From Forficula auricularia (taxonomy: Eukaryota; Arthropoda; Insecta; Dermaptera; Forficulidae): a stretch of 64,000 bases of DNA. The stretch lies in contig JALMQS010000264.1 in NCBI GenBank assembly GCA_024734495.1, positions 868,001 to 932,000 of the forward strand, given 5' to 3'. Both the position numbers and the translations under genes were made by a program. A model generated the notes under the pieces. That model was not told the DNA's origin. It saw only the letters and a list, made by a program, of their open reading frames with translations, and searched no databases. Numbering within the stretch: position 1 is the stretch's first letter; every line of letters starts with the position of its first letter. Of the stretch, positions 20,180 to 32,810 are shown in pieces.

Positions 20180-21900
20180 AGGCAAAAAAAATTATGCTTG
20201 TAAATAACATTTCTTGATGATTCAGACATTTTTGAATTTAAATAAGGAAAATAGAAAATAACAGCAAACTGAGTAATTTTCCTTTAATTAATATAAATTT
20301 TATAATCTACCTGCTGGAGATTTACTTCAAATCTATTGTATAAGATATTGTATATAAGAAAATTCAAATATTACCTACACATTATTGATTCATCCCAATT
20401 TCTCTGAACTAATTTGGCAAGGAATTTGTAATTGGGTTTAAAAGTTACTTTTAGAACATATGCTTGGTTAGTTAGAAAGGTTATTTTAAAAATTCAAATT
20501 TCAAAGGGGTAAAACAAAAAATCATTTTAAGATATAACAATTTCTCCAGAACTACTGGGTCTAGAAATTGTGTAGAGAGATTAGTTTTAAGTAGTAAATG
20601 CTTGCTAAGAACAGTTTTTTAAAACTTCAAATTTTAGAGGAATAAAATGGAAAAATCAGTTTTATCACGATTTCTCTAAAACTACTAAAGCTTCTAGCTT
20701 GAAATTTGGTATAAAGGCTAATTTTATAACATCAATGCTCGCTAAGAAAATATATAAAAAGAGTCAAATATATACGGGGAAAAAAAGAATAATTATTTCA
20801 TTCCTAAATAGTAAAAATTAAAAATTTTATTTTGAATAATGATGATTTTATGACCGGAACATCTAAATCTAATAAAGAAATTATAAAAGTTAAAGTAACC
20901 CGAACTAATTGTTAAATAATAAACAAAATACTGCTTGTAAATGTCATTTCTTCGGGGATCAAAACATTTCTGAGTTCGAATAAGCAAAAGAGAAATTAAG
21001 AGCAAACTGAGTAATTTTCTCTTACTCAATATAAATATTATAATCAACCTGCAGTAGGTTTACTTCCATACTATATTGTACCTCTATGATATTCTATATA
21101 TAAAACCCAAATACCCAAAATTTCAAAATATAATGATTTAAAAATATTAAAAATTACAAATCTTTTATAGAACAATCTTAAAAACATATTTTTAAAACCC
21201 AAACGTATCAGAAGAAATTCTCCCTTTATCAATGGAAATCTTTCAAAAAAATAAAAAATAAAAAAAACTTGCTTTTTCTAATGTTTATAGAAAGCAACCC
21301 TTTATTTTATTTATTTATTTATTTATTTTATAGAACAATCTTAAAAATGTATATTTCAAACCCAAGATGGTCCAGTAAAAAAATATAAAAAATAAAGGGT
21401 TGTTTTCTAAACATTAGAGAAAGGTACTTTTTTTTTGAAAAAATTTCTCCCGAAACGTTTGGGTTTGAAATATACGTTTTCAAGATTGTTCTATAAAAGA
21501 TTTGTATTTTTTTAATATTTTAAATACAATGAAGAAATGAAGTAATAATTTTTTCTTTATAATGATTTCTCTAGAACTAGTGGGGGCTAGAAACTTGGAA
21601 TTATATATATGGAGGTAGTTTTAAGCAGTCAGTATCACTATTTTTCTAAAACTACTAAAGCTGCTAGCTTGAAATTTGGTATAAAGGCTACTTTTATAAC
21701 ATCAATGCTCCCTAAGACAATAATATTAAAAGATTCAAATATAAGGGTTAAAAAAACGAAAAATTATTTAATTAGCAGCTAGTTAGTATATAGTAAATAG
21801 AGCAAGTAAAAATTGAAAATTTTATTTTGAATGGTGATGATTTTGTCGCCAAAACATTTAAATCTAATAAAAGTAAATTAACCCTAATTAATTATGAAAT
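20180..21900 (+). repeat. Two diverged tandem units, second one interrupted
   Basis: Blocks CAAACTGAGTAATTTTC (20267, 21004), TTTCTC-AGAACTA-TGGG (20528, 21563) and GCTAGCTTGAAATTTGGTAT (about 20695 and 21663) occur in the same order twice. The second unit has a 410-bp fold-back inserted at about 21118-21535. A further relative of the AGAACTA block lies at 28540. Confidence 0.7.
21118..21535. repeat. Fold-back insertion
   Basis: Arms with CAAATCTTTTATAGAACAAT (21157) and the complement ATTGTTCTATAAAAGATTTG (21486) enclose a TTTAT-repeat tract. The words AAACCC and CAAACG are shared with the long GAAGTCGG subfamily (9.8 and 61.6 kb). Confidence 0.65.
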
Positions 21901-21929
21901 ATAATTAAGAATTATAAAAATAATGAAGC

Positions 21930-22215
21930 TAGTAACGCACCGTATCTTGGCGGGGATTAGCCAAAAGCACCATGTCATGACACGACACTCACTTCACTTC
22001 ACTTCACTTCACTTATCTCTATCGATTTATCTTGCGTTAGATGTTCATTTCCACTCGGCACTAACCAGTAGACACAAGTAAGATAAGTTGGAATGCAGAC
22101 ACGCAAAGCAAATGAGTCAGATTGTCAGGCTGGAAGTGAAGAACGGAGTCCGGCATGAATAAAAACGAGTGGGGGACAGAGAGGGGCCGGGAGGGGACCG
22201 ACCCCTCCACAAATA
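21930..22215. other. GC-richer unique DNA with ACTTC pentamer run
   Basis: Contains about five tandem ACTTC units (21990-22013). No reading frame or RNA motif recognised. It could be host regulatory DNA, but nothing specific supports this. Confidence 0.4.
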
Positions 22216-22861
22216 ACCTTGTGTTTATTTTTAAATGACTACCATTACAATTATATCTTGGGTAAAATATCTTACTTTTCTCAATTGAAGAATTTATATA
22301 TTATCAGCAAATCAATATTTACTTAATTTAAGGAAATATGTACGTATAAATAGTGCGTGCAAAAATTAGTTAACGAAAATTTAAAATTAACTTCCCAGAG
22401 TAAAGAAGACTTGCATACTGGGGTTTCATACCTAATATACCTATTTCAAATTTCTTGAAGCGAAATCAATGAGGTTGTCGTCTGATTGATAAAAATAAAC
22501 ATATATATAAATATATGCTACACTCAACAGCAATCAAAATCGGACACTTGCTATTTTTTTTCTATTAAAACGGAGAGGGTCAAAACGTTGGAGAAAAAAA
22601 AAGTTTTATTTTAATTTTATTCAATTCTGGATGCAAATAAAAATCTAACTATTTACCTGAATTTAAAATTAAAAATAAAATTAATATATAGCTTTTAACT
22701 AAAGCAATAAATTAAAAATCAACTCTCGGTCCGACAAGCTTTATTAAAATCTAAAGACGAACTACGTAATTTGTCGAGTCCGTCAGATTCTTAAGTTTAA
22801 TGTAAATTAACGATAAGTTTCTATGAAAAAACTAAGTTATAATAACAATAAAGATTTGAAT

Positions 22862-23040
22862 TGAAAGTTTTTGCCAAGATTAGCAGAATTTTTATAATAT
22901 ATTGAAGGAGACAATAAAAGAGTGTGTCTTCTGCTGGAATTATAAATTTTATTTATTTATAACGAGACTATAGTTTCGAGGGCTTTGCCCTCTTCATCAA
23001 TCTATTACAATGGATTCACAGGAATTAATTTATGAAAATC
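22862..23040. mobile_element. Family B hammerhead element, copy 2 (one arm)
   Basis: Begins with the terminal module (GCCAAGATTAGCAGA), then GGAGACAATAAAAGAGTGTG, the minus-strand hammerhead and GATTCACAGGAATTAATT. The second arm is replaced by family D/Helitron sequence. Confidence 0.75.
22966..23000 (-). ncRNA. Hammerhead motif (family B), C3 to U mutation
   Basis: Identical to the intact motif at 10757-10791 in stem II, stem III and cleavage site, but the core reads TTGATGA instead of CTGATGA. The first core cytosine is essential in known hammerheads, so this copy is predicted inactive. Confidence 0.75.
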
Positions 23041-23091
23041 TTTTTTAAATTTTCATAATCTAATTGTATAAAATTGTATTTGATTTACAGT

Positions 23092-23128
23092 CGCTGAGGA
23101 AGTCGCAAATAAAGTGACGAAACGTCCG
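23092..23128 (+). ncRNA. Type I hammerhead ribozyme (family D-like), intact core
   Basis: CTGAGGA (23094-23100), stem II GTCGC/GTGAC (23102-23106 with 23114-23118), GAAA (23119-23122), C, then GTC ending at 23126. Stem I has at least two pairs (GC 23092-23093... CG 23127-23128). Stem III is the minimal ACGU form. It lies just before a Helitron-like element, which may have truncated its host repeat. Confidence 0.75.
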
Positions 23129-23133
23129 TCTTA

Positions 23134-23476
23134 TCTATATAAATAAAAATGTACTGTTACGCTTTAAGTGATACGTTCAAGGATCTTCGAAAGTTTTTCA
23201 CCGATTTCTTTGAAATTTTCACACAACATTCCATTCAAATACACGAGTGTTTTTATATATAGGGTGTTTATAGATATCACACCTGTGGCATGTAAAAAAT
23301 ATTTTTTTCGAGGAAACAACGCCGCGCCTCTCTGGGGGGTAAAAGCAAACAAACAAGATGGCCGATAATAGCTTTTTGGAAATCTTTCAACTGTCAATAA
23401 TATTTTTGGTAAAGGGAACAATTTTAACCATAAAACGAGACGCTTCCACCAGGCCGAAGGCCCGGGCGTCAGCTAG
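23134..23476 (+). mobile_element. Non-autonomous Helitron-like element
   Basis: Starts with TC (TCTATATAAATAAAAATG) after an A and ends with CTAG (23473-23476), preceded 10 nt upstream by a GGCC-GAA-GGCC hairpin (23452-23462). These are the structural hallmarks of Helitrons: no target duplication, no TIRs. The following base is C rather than the usual T. It encodes no RepHel. Confidence 0.75.
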
Positions 23477-23479
23477 CTT

Positions 23480-24376
23480 AAAATAAAACGCTAAAATTAA
23501 TTTATTTATCCAATTTCCTACGCTCTTGTAAACTAATTAAATTATGGATACGATTAACCAAATAATTGCTAGATAATACCCTTGAACTATCACCTGAATT
23601 CCGATTTTGGAAATTTGATTCATAGCAGCTAACAAAAAATACAATCAATTTTCTTGTCACAAATCAAAACACATAGATTTCTTTATGAATTAATTCAATT
23701 TTACTAAAAAATGGTTACAACATGCCTATTAAAATTATTTATTCTTCATTCTTTGTTTCATTTGATTACAATAAAAATATGGCTGATCCATGATCTCATC
23801 GATTGTGAGGATTTGATTCATCGTCTCTTTTTCAAAATAACTAGAATTAATGGTTCGTTATTCATAAATGAATCTCTAGCACGCCTCCATAAAATTTGAA
23901 AAAATTCCAAAGGATAATTTAAAAGTTTTAAAATTTATATGACATTATAAAAGACGATTATCATTTTAACAAAAATTCAGATAATAAAATTTTTAAAACG
24001 ACTCAATTATGCGTAAGCTCATAATTTGATCATACAGGTCTGGGATGAAAAAGTTTTTTGAAAAATTTTATGTCATTTTTATAGATTTTTTCACAAAGTA
24101 AGAATTTTAATAAGGGTAAAAGTATTTAAGTTAATATCGGCTGTAAAATTTCATCTATGTAGTTTTTTTTTAATTTTTTAATCATAACTATCTATTTATC
24201 GGCGTATTAAAATAATTAATTTAAAAATACCAAATTTTTGGTAAGTTATGACTATGACGGTTTGAAATGAAGGAAAAAGTGATAAAAAATTGAAAATTTC
24301 AAACTATACAAAAAAATATAGTGACGTCATAGAATATTTTTAGACACCATTGAAGGAATCAAAATATTATGCTATA
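23480..24376. other. No gene recognised
   Basis: AT-rich DNA without recognisable repeats shared with the rest of the window. Confidence 0.4.
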
Positions 24377-24384
24377 ATACTAAC

Positions 24385-24675
24385 CAAGGGCGGATCCAGG
24401 GGGGGCGGAGGGGGCGACTGCCCCCCCCCCCCCCAAGAAACCGCCCGGCAAAAAAATTTGTAAAAAAAAAACATTTAATTTTTTAAAAAATTTTAAAATT
24501 GAAAATAAATTCTATGTGTGTGTGGGGGGGGGGGCGTCTCTGCCCCCTACTCCCCGCTTGGACAATTCGATCGCGTCACATTTCCGAGATAAAAGTAGAT
24601 CTTATATACATCGGGCACCTTATATACATTCTCCCCCCCCCCCCCCCCATAAAAAATTCCTGAATCCCGCCCTTG
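24385..24675. mobile_element. hAT-like MITE with exact 8-bp target duplication
   Basis: TIRs CAAGGGCGGATCCAGG and CCTGAATCCCGCCCTTG. The exact duplication ATACTAAC lies at 24377-24384 and 24676-24683. Long C and G homopolymers (24420-24434, 24524-24534, 24633-24648) lie just inside the termini. No ORF. Confidence 0.9.
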
Positions 24676-25005
24676 ATACTAACAACTATTCAAAAGTGAA
24701 ATTTTGGAGATCTATGAAATATATGTAAGATATTAGCAAATTTAGTAAGTACTTCAATAAGAATGATTTATATAACATTTTTTTACATAGAAAGTATTAT
24801 TATGTATTTCGAAAACATGGCTCTAAAAACCAATTAGAAAGATATTTGAAAGAATCTTATAGATAGAAAGATCTTATAATTCTTTCAATTCTTTTAGAAA
24901 TTACTCTATAGTGGATATTTTTAAGGGTTCAAGTTAAGGATGTTACGGAGCTTCGACTGCGACTCCGAAAGGTCGGGACTTCCTATTGATTTACCGGCTC
25001 CGATA

Positions 25006-25645
25006 ACACTGATCGGCAAAAATTAAACAAAAATTTCTCCCCTTAAACCTAACAATGGATTCAATTAGAGTTTTATACGCTGATTATAATGCAAATTTCA
25101 GATTTTTTACAACACGTCAGAGTTTTGAGATATTATCGGTCAAAATGACCTATTTTCGAGTCCCATTAAATATTAAAGAGCAATATTTGAAATCAAAATA
25201 TTTTGTTGAGGTACTAGAAAACCACTTCCTCTTTGATTTTCTAATTACCACTTGCTTTCAGCTCAATTAGAACTCGCGTTATAAGTAAAAAACTAAGATA
25301 ATATGATTTTATCTATGTTTATTATCCTTTATAATCACGTAGTTTTAGTTTTTTAGTTATAACTCGAGTTCTAATTGAGCTACAAACAAGTGGTAATTTG
25401 AAAATCAAAGAGGAAGCTGTTTTCTATTACCTCAACAAAATATTTTGATTTAAAATATTGCTGTTTAATATTTAATGGGACTCGAATTTAGGTCAAAATG
25501 GCCTTTTCCGTCATTTTGACTGATAATATCACAAAACTCTGAGGAGTTGTAAAAAATCGGAATATTGCATGATAATCAGCGTAGAAAACTCTACTAGAAT
25601 CCATTGTTAGGTTTAAGGGTAAAATTTTTTGTTGATCAGTGTAAT
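25006..25645. mobile_element. Fold-back element, 300-bp arms
   Basis: ACACTGATCGGCAAAAATTAA at the left and its diverged complement TTGTTGATCAGTGT at the right. The arms also share CTCTTTGATTTTC, GTCAAAATG and CCTAACAATGGATTC. A one-arm relative lies at 56215-56380. Frames inside the arms are palindromic artefacts. Confidence 0.75.
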
Positions 25646-25859
25646 TTTGAATGGGAGGTTATAACGAGGATCGAAAGATTCCAGCCAGAGCGTGCACCTA
25701 CAAGTTTTGACTTCCCTCACGTCAGCATATTTTTCTATTTTTGCATGTTACTTATATCCCCTGGCGGGGAGCTTCTCGTTCATACCAATTTAATAATTGA
25801 AATTTAAAATGATACTTTAAGTATTGAAATAATGTGCTGAATGAAATTGATTCAACAAT

Positions 25860-27139
25860 AAGGAAAGATTTATTTAATACATTGGCTTAGCACGATCACT
25901 ATCTGACCAATCAGAATCGTTCTAATAATTTAACGCTGTGCCATTGGCTATACACTGGCCAATCAGATCGTTTGGATCATACAAACATATATACATACTT
26001 TTCCATTTTATATATATAGATTATCATTTATATTTGATTAATGAGACTGATTACTGAATTATATTTCTATTATTTCATTAGGCCTGCCCTTAACAGTTAG
26101 TTAAATAAATCTCTCTTCCACTCCGACACCGAAAAAGCAAATATAAAATCTCCGGTTCCGGTAAATCCACCTCCGTAATATTATACTAGTTCAAGGACAT
26201 GGCCCTCGCATCAAATTTCGGCCCGGGGCCCAAAATCCCTTATTATGGAATAAATATGTGTGTTTTTTTATTAAGTGATAGAAAAAGTTTGTCACCCTAA
26301 GCATTTTTCTAACATACCCCCTTAAAAAAAATGTTAGATCCGGGCACGGGGTCCCACAGGTGCATTTGGACCCCCTTTTTCAAGGTAAAATTTTTTTTTT
26401 TTTGCTAAGAGAATTGTTATTTTTAATAAAATAAGAAAATTATAATTAAAAATCGATATTGTATAATATTATTCCTTGGTTATAATTAAATATCAGGTTT
26501 AAAAATTTGCCAGAGTTAGAGTTATAAGATAGAAATAAAACAATCGCTCAGTCAAATATGTATTTTGCTCTGGTGATGAAAATGAGAACTTTAGTGTTTT
26601 GATTTAAGAAGATATTTTGAAAATTATTTTTGAAAATAATTGTAATTAGGTATATAGTGGAATGGAGATTTTCAAAATATATTATCTATATAGGTATAAT
26701 AACAAGTTCGACTACGGAAGACCAAATCTATAAAATTGAATTAAAAAAAAAGAGTATTATACTGAGCATTGGTTAAGGAGCTTATTCAAAAATTTGATTA
26801 AATTTGCCTTTTTTATGATTCAAACAAATATAAAATTTTTTGAATGAACTCAATTTTATACAGATGAAGAATGAGAAAATAAAATACTGTAAAAGTAAAT
26901 TTGAGTTACCTTAAATTGATGTTTTGGCTTTTATAAGTAGATAAGTAGTAGATTGCACAACTCACCTGTAACAAAGAAAAAATCAAAATTAATTATTTTT
27001 GATCTTAGAAGAATTATTTATGTACCTACTTAGAATTTATTAATTTATTATTTTAAATTTAAAAGTTCAAATTGCCACAAGTAAGAAGAATTAATATTTC
27101 TTTCATTTAGAGAATCCGAGCTAGTATGATTGATTTTTA
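25860..27139. other. No gene recognised
   Basis: AT-rich. A GC-richer patch at 26200-26395 (GGCCCGGGGCCC and GGGCACGGGGTCCC) resembles ends of a small TIR element, but no target duplication could be fixed. Confidence 0.35.
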
Positions 27140-27475
27140 ATATAATATGTCAGAAGGGTTGTATTCACCCCCTCTAGAATTGAACCTGAGTGCAAAAAAA
27201 GCAGTGCCAATGACTGTCTTTGGTAAAATCGTCATTCCACTACTTTCGAGTTTTGAAAATTTTCAAAATTCGAAATCCTCACTGAACTATCTTTAAACTA
27301 TATGATGTGGGTGTATGTTTAAATTTTTAATAATGAAGATTAATCTTTGAGTAAAAAGTTGTTCCTCGTGTAATTATTGTAAGATTAAAAATGTCTTAAG
27401 CCATTGGTCCAAATTGCTTTTTTGGCTCTCGGGTTCGATTTCCGAGGAATCCAACCTTTCTTATATGTAATAGAA
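27140..27475. mobile_element. Family T fold-back with tRNA-like sequence in both arms
   Basis: Inverted arms (27143-27214 and 27405-27475). In the outward reading each contains a B-box-like word: AGGTTCAATTC in complement near 27175-27187, and GGGTTCGATTTCC at 27430-27442. Related fold-backs lie at 37209-37360, 45012-45315, 46566-46870 and 62379-62560. Confidence 0.6.
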
Positions 27476-28930
27476 ATCATCCATAATAACTCGGATTCCG
27501 TAGGATGTCAACATTTAGTGATTTCCTTTATTTTATATTTGAAATAAATTTCAACACAAGTTCTCGTAAAATTCGAAAATTGCCCAATTACAGTGATTCG
27601 AATTCGAAAACATTATAATTGTTTTTAAATTTGTTTAATAATAATAAATAGAAAAAATTTTCAAGCTTCTTTTTCTTAAAATTACCCCAGACATAAAATT
27701 TCAGTAGACTTTTTGTTTAAATGTAAACAAGGGCTGCTATGTGTTTGTTGATTCTTTAGTTTGAGGTTATGTCATTTAATGTAAACAAAAGAAAAACACA
27801 TTTCAATATAAATATACAATTCATTAAAATAAATAGTTAATCTTTCTAATATATATATCGTATATAAATAAAGATCACTATTTTCATTAAAATTATAGCA
27901 CAGTTTTTTCTGAAATCATTCATTTATCAACTCAAAATTGAAACTATCTTCACTTGTTTACATTTTCAAGTGGGTCTATTTATTATTCTCGAAAAAATAT
28001 ATACGGAAACAGATTCTTTTATATGGTTAGCGAAAAAAATGTAATATATTCATGAGTAATAAAAGTATATAGAAGAATATTTACGATGAAATCTTGTTTT
28101 TAGCCTAATTTTTTCAAATTCATCGTTAAACACCAGAAATGAACAGTGTTTATCGAGAATTGCGAAACTAATTTGATATTTAATCACTATTATTGCATAA
28201 GGATGTGTTTTCAAGTATCCAAAGATAAAATAAATTTCGTGTTATATGGTATATAGAGGTTGCCTTTTTTTATTGTTACTTAGATTACATATAGGAGTTT
28301 GTTCAGAATTAAAAACTTCATCAAATGTATTGATACGTTTCTGTGTAATTATGAAAAAAAGAGCTAAAAACTAATCCTTAGACAAACATGGTTTCATTTT
28401 AAGAAGAACTACTGAAACTAATAATTTGAAATTTGTTAAGATAATTCGGTTTAAGAAGTAAATTTTTGTAAAGAAAGTTTTTTAAAAAATAGATTTTTTG
28501 AAGGGAATAAAAAAATTCAAAAATAATGTTTTCATTTAGTTTATCACAATTTATTCGAACTATTAGGTCTAGAAACGTGAAATTTTGTATTGTACTGGGG
28601 ATTTTTTTCGTAGGGCTCAGACTGAAAAAAATATTTGGCAATATTTTTCACAATTTATATAGGAGTATGATATATTTAATTTTAACTTGAAACGGTAGAA
28701 CTATTGATATCAAGACTATTTGTTGGTAGGTTTGACGTTTACTTTGTTAGGTATGTCAGTCAAGTGTTTATAATATTTATAGAGAATTTTGAGAGAGGTA
28801 CGATATTGCAGTATATTGTGTAAAAAACTTTGTTTTTGATTTGTCAGATCTTTGGTATCAAGTAACATAAGTTGGAGAGTACCCTCTTATGGTTTAGGAT
28901 TCGATTTGTTAGTTGGCCAATGAAATCGTC
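27476..28930. other. No gene recognised
   Basis: AT-rich, with short diverged pieces of the 20-21 kb tandem repeat near 28540-28580. No frame with motif support. Confidence 0.4.
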
Positions 28931-28934
28931 CAAT

Positions 28935-29033
28935 ACGTATTATCGTCTAAAAGTGAAATAACTACCTATAGATACCTATACGTATTATCGTCCAAAAATG
29001 AAATAACTACCTATAGACACCTATACGTATTGG
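28935..29033 (+). repeat. Two-copy tandem repeat, ~53 bp
   Basis: ACGTATTATCGTC-AAAA and GAAATAACTACCTATAGA occur twice in direct orientation with few differences. Confidence 0.8.
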
Positions 29034-30410
29034 AAAAAATTGTTCGGGATTAACAGTTTGGAAGTTAATACAATATTTTTGGAGGAACTTTAATCTTGGA
29101 ATACGAATTTCTTCATGAATGTCTGTCCCTAATGATTTGTACAAATTTTCCTGTGCCAATTCGTTTGGGGGCAGAGGGCCTAGAACCTTCCTAATCCCCC
29201 TGAGTGTGACCTAGATATGGAGGTTACTTTAGTAAGTAAAATCGTATTTTTTTGTATTTACAATTATTGTGTTCTAAAATTAATGGTAAAAAATCTTAAA
29301 TGAACATTTTTTCTGATGTAGGAGTATTTCCTATATATAACAAAAAAAAAAAAATCCATACACCCGGTATTTATCGGCATAAGATCAAACGATGTTTATG
29401 TCATTTAATCCGTTGCGTTAATTAGAGCTGCTTTGTTCGAAGAACAAATATTTCGTTGTTCTTATTTAGAATCGGCTGAATAGATGGAGTCTGGCTGGGG
29501 AGGAGTAAAAGGGGTCTTTCTTTGAATGATAAGACCTCGTGCTTACAATACCAAAGCATTTCTAATTAGTTTTTAATGCAGAAGGTCTATATCGAGGAAA
29601 CAGGCCCAAGATTACCAACAAGAATTTCAGAATACAAGGAATCGATTAGTAAAATGGGGTTTGTGTTCTCAAAACTTGACATTTTTGTAAACTAATTAAA
29701 TATAACGCGAGTCAACATTTTAAAAAGCAAACTTAATGATGAGTTTACTAAAATAAAAAAGTACCTACTACCAATTAAATACACTTTAGGAACAGCTAGT
29801 TTAAAAAGGATTAGTATATATTTTTTCGAGAAAAGACAACAGTATCAGCCCTTTTAAGGAGTGATGAGGTGATAAGAAAAAAATAATTAAGCTTAAATAG
29901 CACAAACAATTTTCAAATGTTTTGAGAAATAGTTCTTAGATAATGTGAATAAGTAGTATGAAATATCCCAAGTTATTAGATCAGTGATGGAAAAGCTAGG
30001 AAACGTCCTTTGAAGGATATACTATCGTTTAAATAGTAATCAAGACATAAGTTGAGTTCTTGACAAGAGTAGTTTTCAAATAAGTTGAATTGAGTGAAGG
30101 CTTATTGGGAAACAAAATTCCGATACGTTATATTTGATGGTCTAAAGAAACTAGCCACTGTGGACTAAAAATAAGCCACGCCCCTACCAAGTATCCAATG
30201 GGAAACTGAGAATTCCGATAAGCTCTATCTGGTGGTCTAAATTGGAACTAGCTACTGTAGTCCAAAAAATTAAGCCACGCCCCTACCAAGGTTTTACAAT
30301 TCGCACATTTTGTTGAGACATCAATCAGGGTGGCCAATGTTCAAACACGAAAACCCAAAATGTTCAAATTTCAATCTCAAGATTACAAAAAAAAGCATCA
30401 ATTGATTAAT

Positions 30411-30784
30411 TATTATTATTATTTTTTGTTGTGTTTGATGTTTCTTTCTGGTTGGACCTTCCACGCCTCTGTCTTTTTCCGGAACGTGTTATCGAGTTCC
30501 ATGGTCAGGTTATGTAATTTTTCCTGGCCGAATGAGTGTGTTGATATTAAAGGTATGTATGGATTTTTGGCGTTATTCTTCCATTGTTTCTTCCTTGACT
30601 TCGTGATGGTCCGGGTCCCCCAGAATCTGAATGCCCGGTTTCCACTCGAGGGTGGGTGGATTGATTACCACCTGAGGTAATCTTGTTTTTGCCTCTCACG
30701 ATTCATGGTCGCTTGTTACGAAATTTTGTCCTGCGCATCCGCGAGGTTTTGTAGAACCAGAGATTGTCAGTTTCTGGAGCCGAT
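30411..30784 (-). mobile_element. 5'-truncated LINE with 14-bp target duplication
   Basis: Flanked by exact direct repeats ATCAATTGATTAAT (30397-30410 and 30785-30798). On the minus strand the insert ends in a short (AAT)n tail directly after an ORF stop, as in I-like LINEs. It is severely 5' truncated. Confidence 0.8.
30419..30664 (-). pseudogene. LINE ORF C-terminal fragment (about 81 codons)
   Basis: An open minus-strand frame without its own start, running into the AAT tail. Visible segments are AFRFWGTRTITKSRKKQW, NPYIPLISTHSFGQEKL and MELDNTFRKKTEAWKV. Codons are GC-richer than the surroundings. I do not recognise the domain; its position immediately before the tail and within a target duplication indicates the C-terminus of a LINE ORF2. 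Confidence 0.6.
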
Positions 30785-31115
30785 ATCAATTGATTAATAT
30801 AATTAAGAAATTAATTTGATTTTATTTAGGAATGAATCTAAGATTTTAGTAAAAAATATTTTTCGGAGATTGTCCAATTTCTTCTTATTTTAGAACAAAA
30901 AAAAAAATTGTATCAGTAAGTAGATATAAGAAAATCTTAATGTTTTAATGAAATTTATAATTTTATGTCGGGCCTCATTAATTGCAGTGTTGGGCCGCGG
31001 GTTGAACAGCCTTGCTTTAGACTTTAGACCATCAAATAGCGTATCGGAATTCTCAGTTTCCCAATTAGCCTTCACTCGATTCAACTCATTTGAAAACTAT
31101 TTACTTCTAAACTAG

Positions 31116-32810
31116 GTGTTGAAACGGCGTGTATTCTGATAAGTTTATTTAATTAAAAATATTGTACCTAAGAGGTTTCAGCTGAAACTACTCTTTCAAG
31201 AACTTGTCACTAAAAAATGAATTATGAAATAGGAAGAATGCGCTATTAATAATATTATAAACTATAATTACTACTACATGACCATTTGAATCGGTTTGGA
31301 TCTCTATTGTAGAAAAATTAGCCAACTTCTTATCAAAGAAGGCAGATTGTTCCTAACCTGGATTGATTTTTGAAAAAATTCCATCTTTCTTAAAAAAAAA
31401 AGAAGAAATTCATAAAAGATACTTAAATCTTTACATTAATCGATTAATATAATTTTCCAAACTCTTGAAAACAACACTAGAACTATAGGCGTTGAAACAT
31501 CTTGAAGTGTGATGGGTTTATCTCAATGAAAATGTGCAACCTGTCTGGAAGTAATTTGTAATAAATGAAAATGATGGAATTCTAGGGTTCGAAAACTTCC
31601 ATTTCCCTTATCTATATATAGAGTAATAGTGAAAGTAAAAAAAAATGAATTACTTAATGGATAGATAAAGTTAAGTACGAGATATTTTTTTCTTTTCTTT
31701 TATCATTTGAGTTGCTAAATAATTGAATATGTAGATATGTAAAGATAAAAGAGAGGAATTGAACCCCAGGCCAAGAGCAGCGTGTAGAATGTCACTCTGA
31801 TGGATTGTTTTAAAGAGATGTCCGACCCTGAACCCGTGCCTCACGCCTTTTAACCTTGCACACAACAAAAGACAAAAAAAAGCAAAACAGCATCAGGTTG
31901 TTGCTATAGTGTATGAGGGAGTGGATCTTTGATTTGTTCAGGGAAGATGGGATGACTTAACTGAATGGAATGTCAGTCGGGGTCACTTTTCGATCCCCTT
32001 CTACTGCTTGCACAATGCTCAAGGAATGCTTGCCGGCCAAAAGGGTCTCCTCTCTCTCTCGATTCTATTTGTCAAGCCATTCACAAAGTAACGGGAGATC
32101 TCACTCATGCGTTTTATTTGAATGCGTGTTTTTCCGAAAGTTTACCTACCTAGCACTTCATGCACATCCAAATAACAAAGTTCAAGTCAATACACTTGGC
32201 CTTGGGGAACAGATATTTTTTTGCAAATAAGTGCAATATAACAACTCTCGTTAATCAGAACCCCTTTAAATTTAAGGGGTTCGGGACTGTTTATCATTTT
32301 CATAAGAAAATTCTCAAATTTTTACCATCGAATCATTGATGTATTAAATATTTATTCCCGAAATTTGAAGTTGATCGTCTGTCCCGTTACCGAGAAATAA
32401 ATTATTGAAAATTGTCCTTTTAACATGAAAGTAAATGGACCGAGATTTTTAACATGGAAGTAAATGGAGCTTTTAAAAGGACTATAACAAATTAGACCAT
32501 TTTCGACGAATTTATACAGATCAATAATTCAACTTTTATAAATCGAATGATACATTTTTCAATAGATTTGACATTCTAATTAATTAGTTATTCATAAATG
32601 TAAAAAATAAAAAAGTTATTTGCAGCCAACAGAATATAACAAAAGCACTAGTGTAGAATTCCAACTCTATTTCTTGAAATGGTCTTTGTGTAAAATAAAT
32701 GTTTTTATAAAAAGAAAAAAATTATCTCAATATTCTTTTTAATAATATTATCAAAACGAAGATTTTTATTCGAAATTAACCTCATTATTAACAATTATGG
32801 GATTAATAAG
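31116..32810. other. No gene recognised; GC-richer patch at 31.7-32.2 kb
   Basis: Most is AT-rich. About 31740-32200 is more complex and unlike the repeats elsewhere; overlapping frames (plus 31965-32153 and 31970-32230, minus 31671-31868) contradict each other and show no motif. It could be a host untranslated or regulatory segment; the sequence alone does not show which. Confidence 0.4.

Larger units (their letters stand above)
30040..31115. mobile_element. Fold-back element interrupted by a LINE
   Basis: Inverted termini share GAATTGAGTGAAGGCTTATT (30086) with a diverged complement near 31062-31085, and ATGGTCTAAAG with its complement near 31019. An inner direct repeat AAGCCACGCCCCTACCAAG occurs twice (30172, 30274). 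A LINE fragment has inserted at 30411-30784. Confidence 0.6.

Noticed and set aside
25055..25270. 71-codon frame in the 25-kb fold-back
   Set aside because: It lies wholly in one palindromic arm, and the other arm does not keep it.
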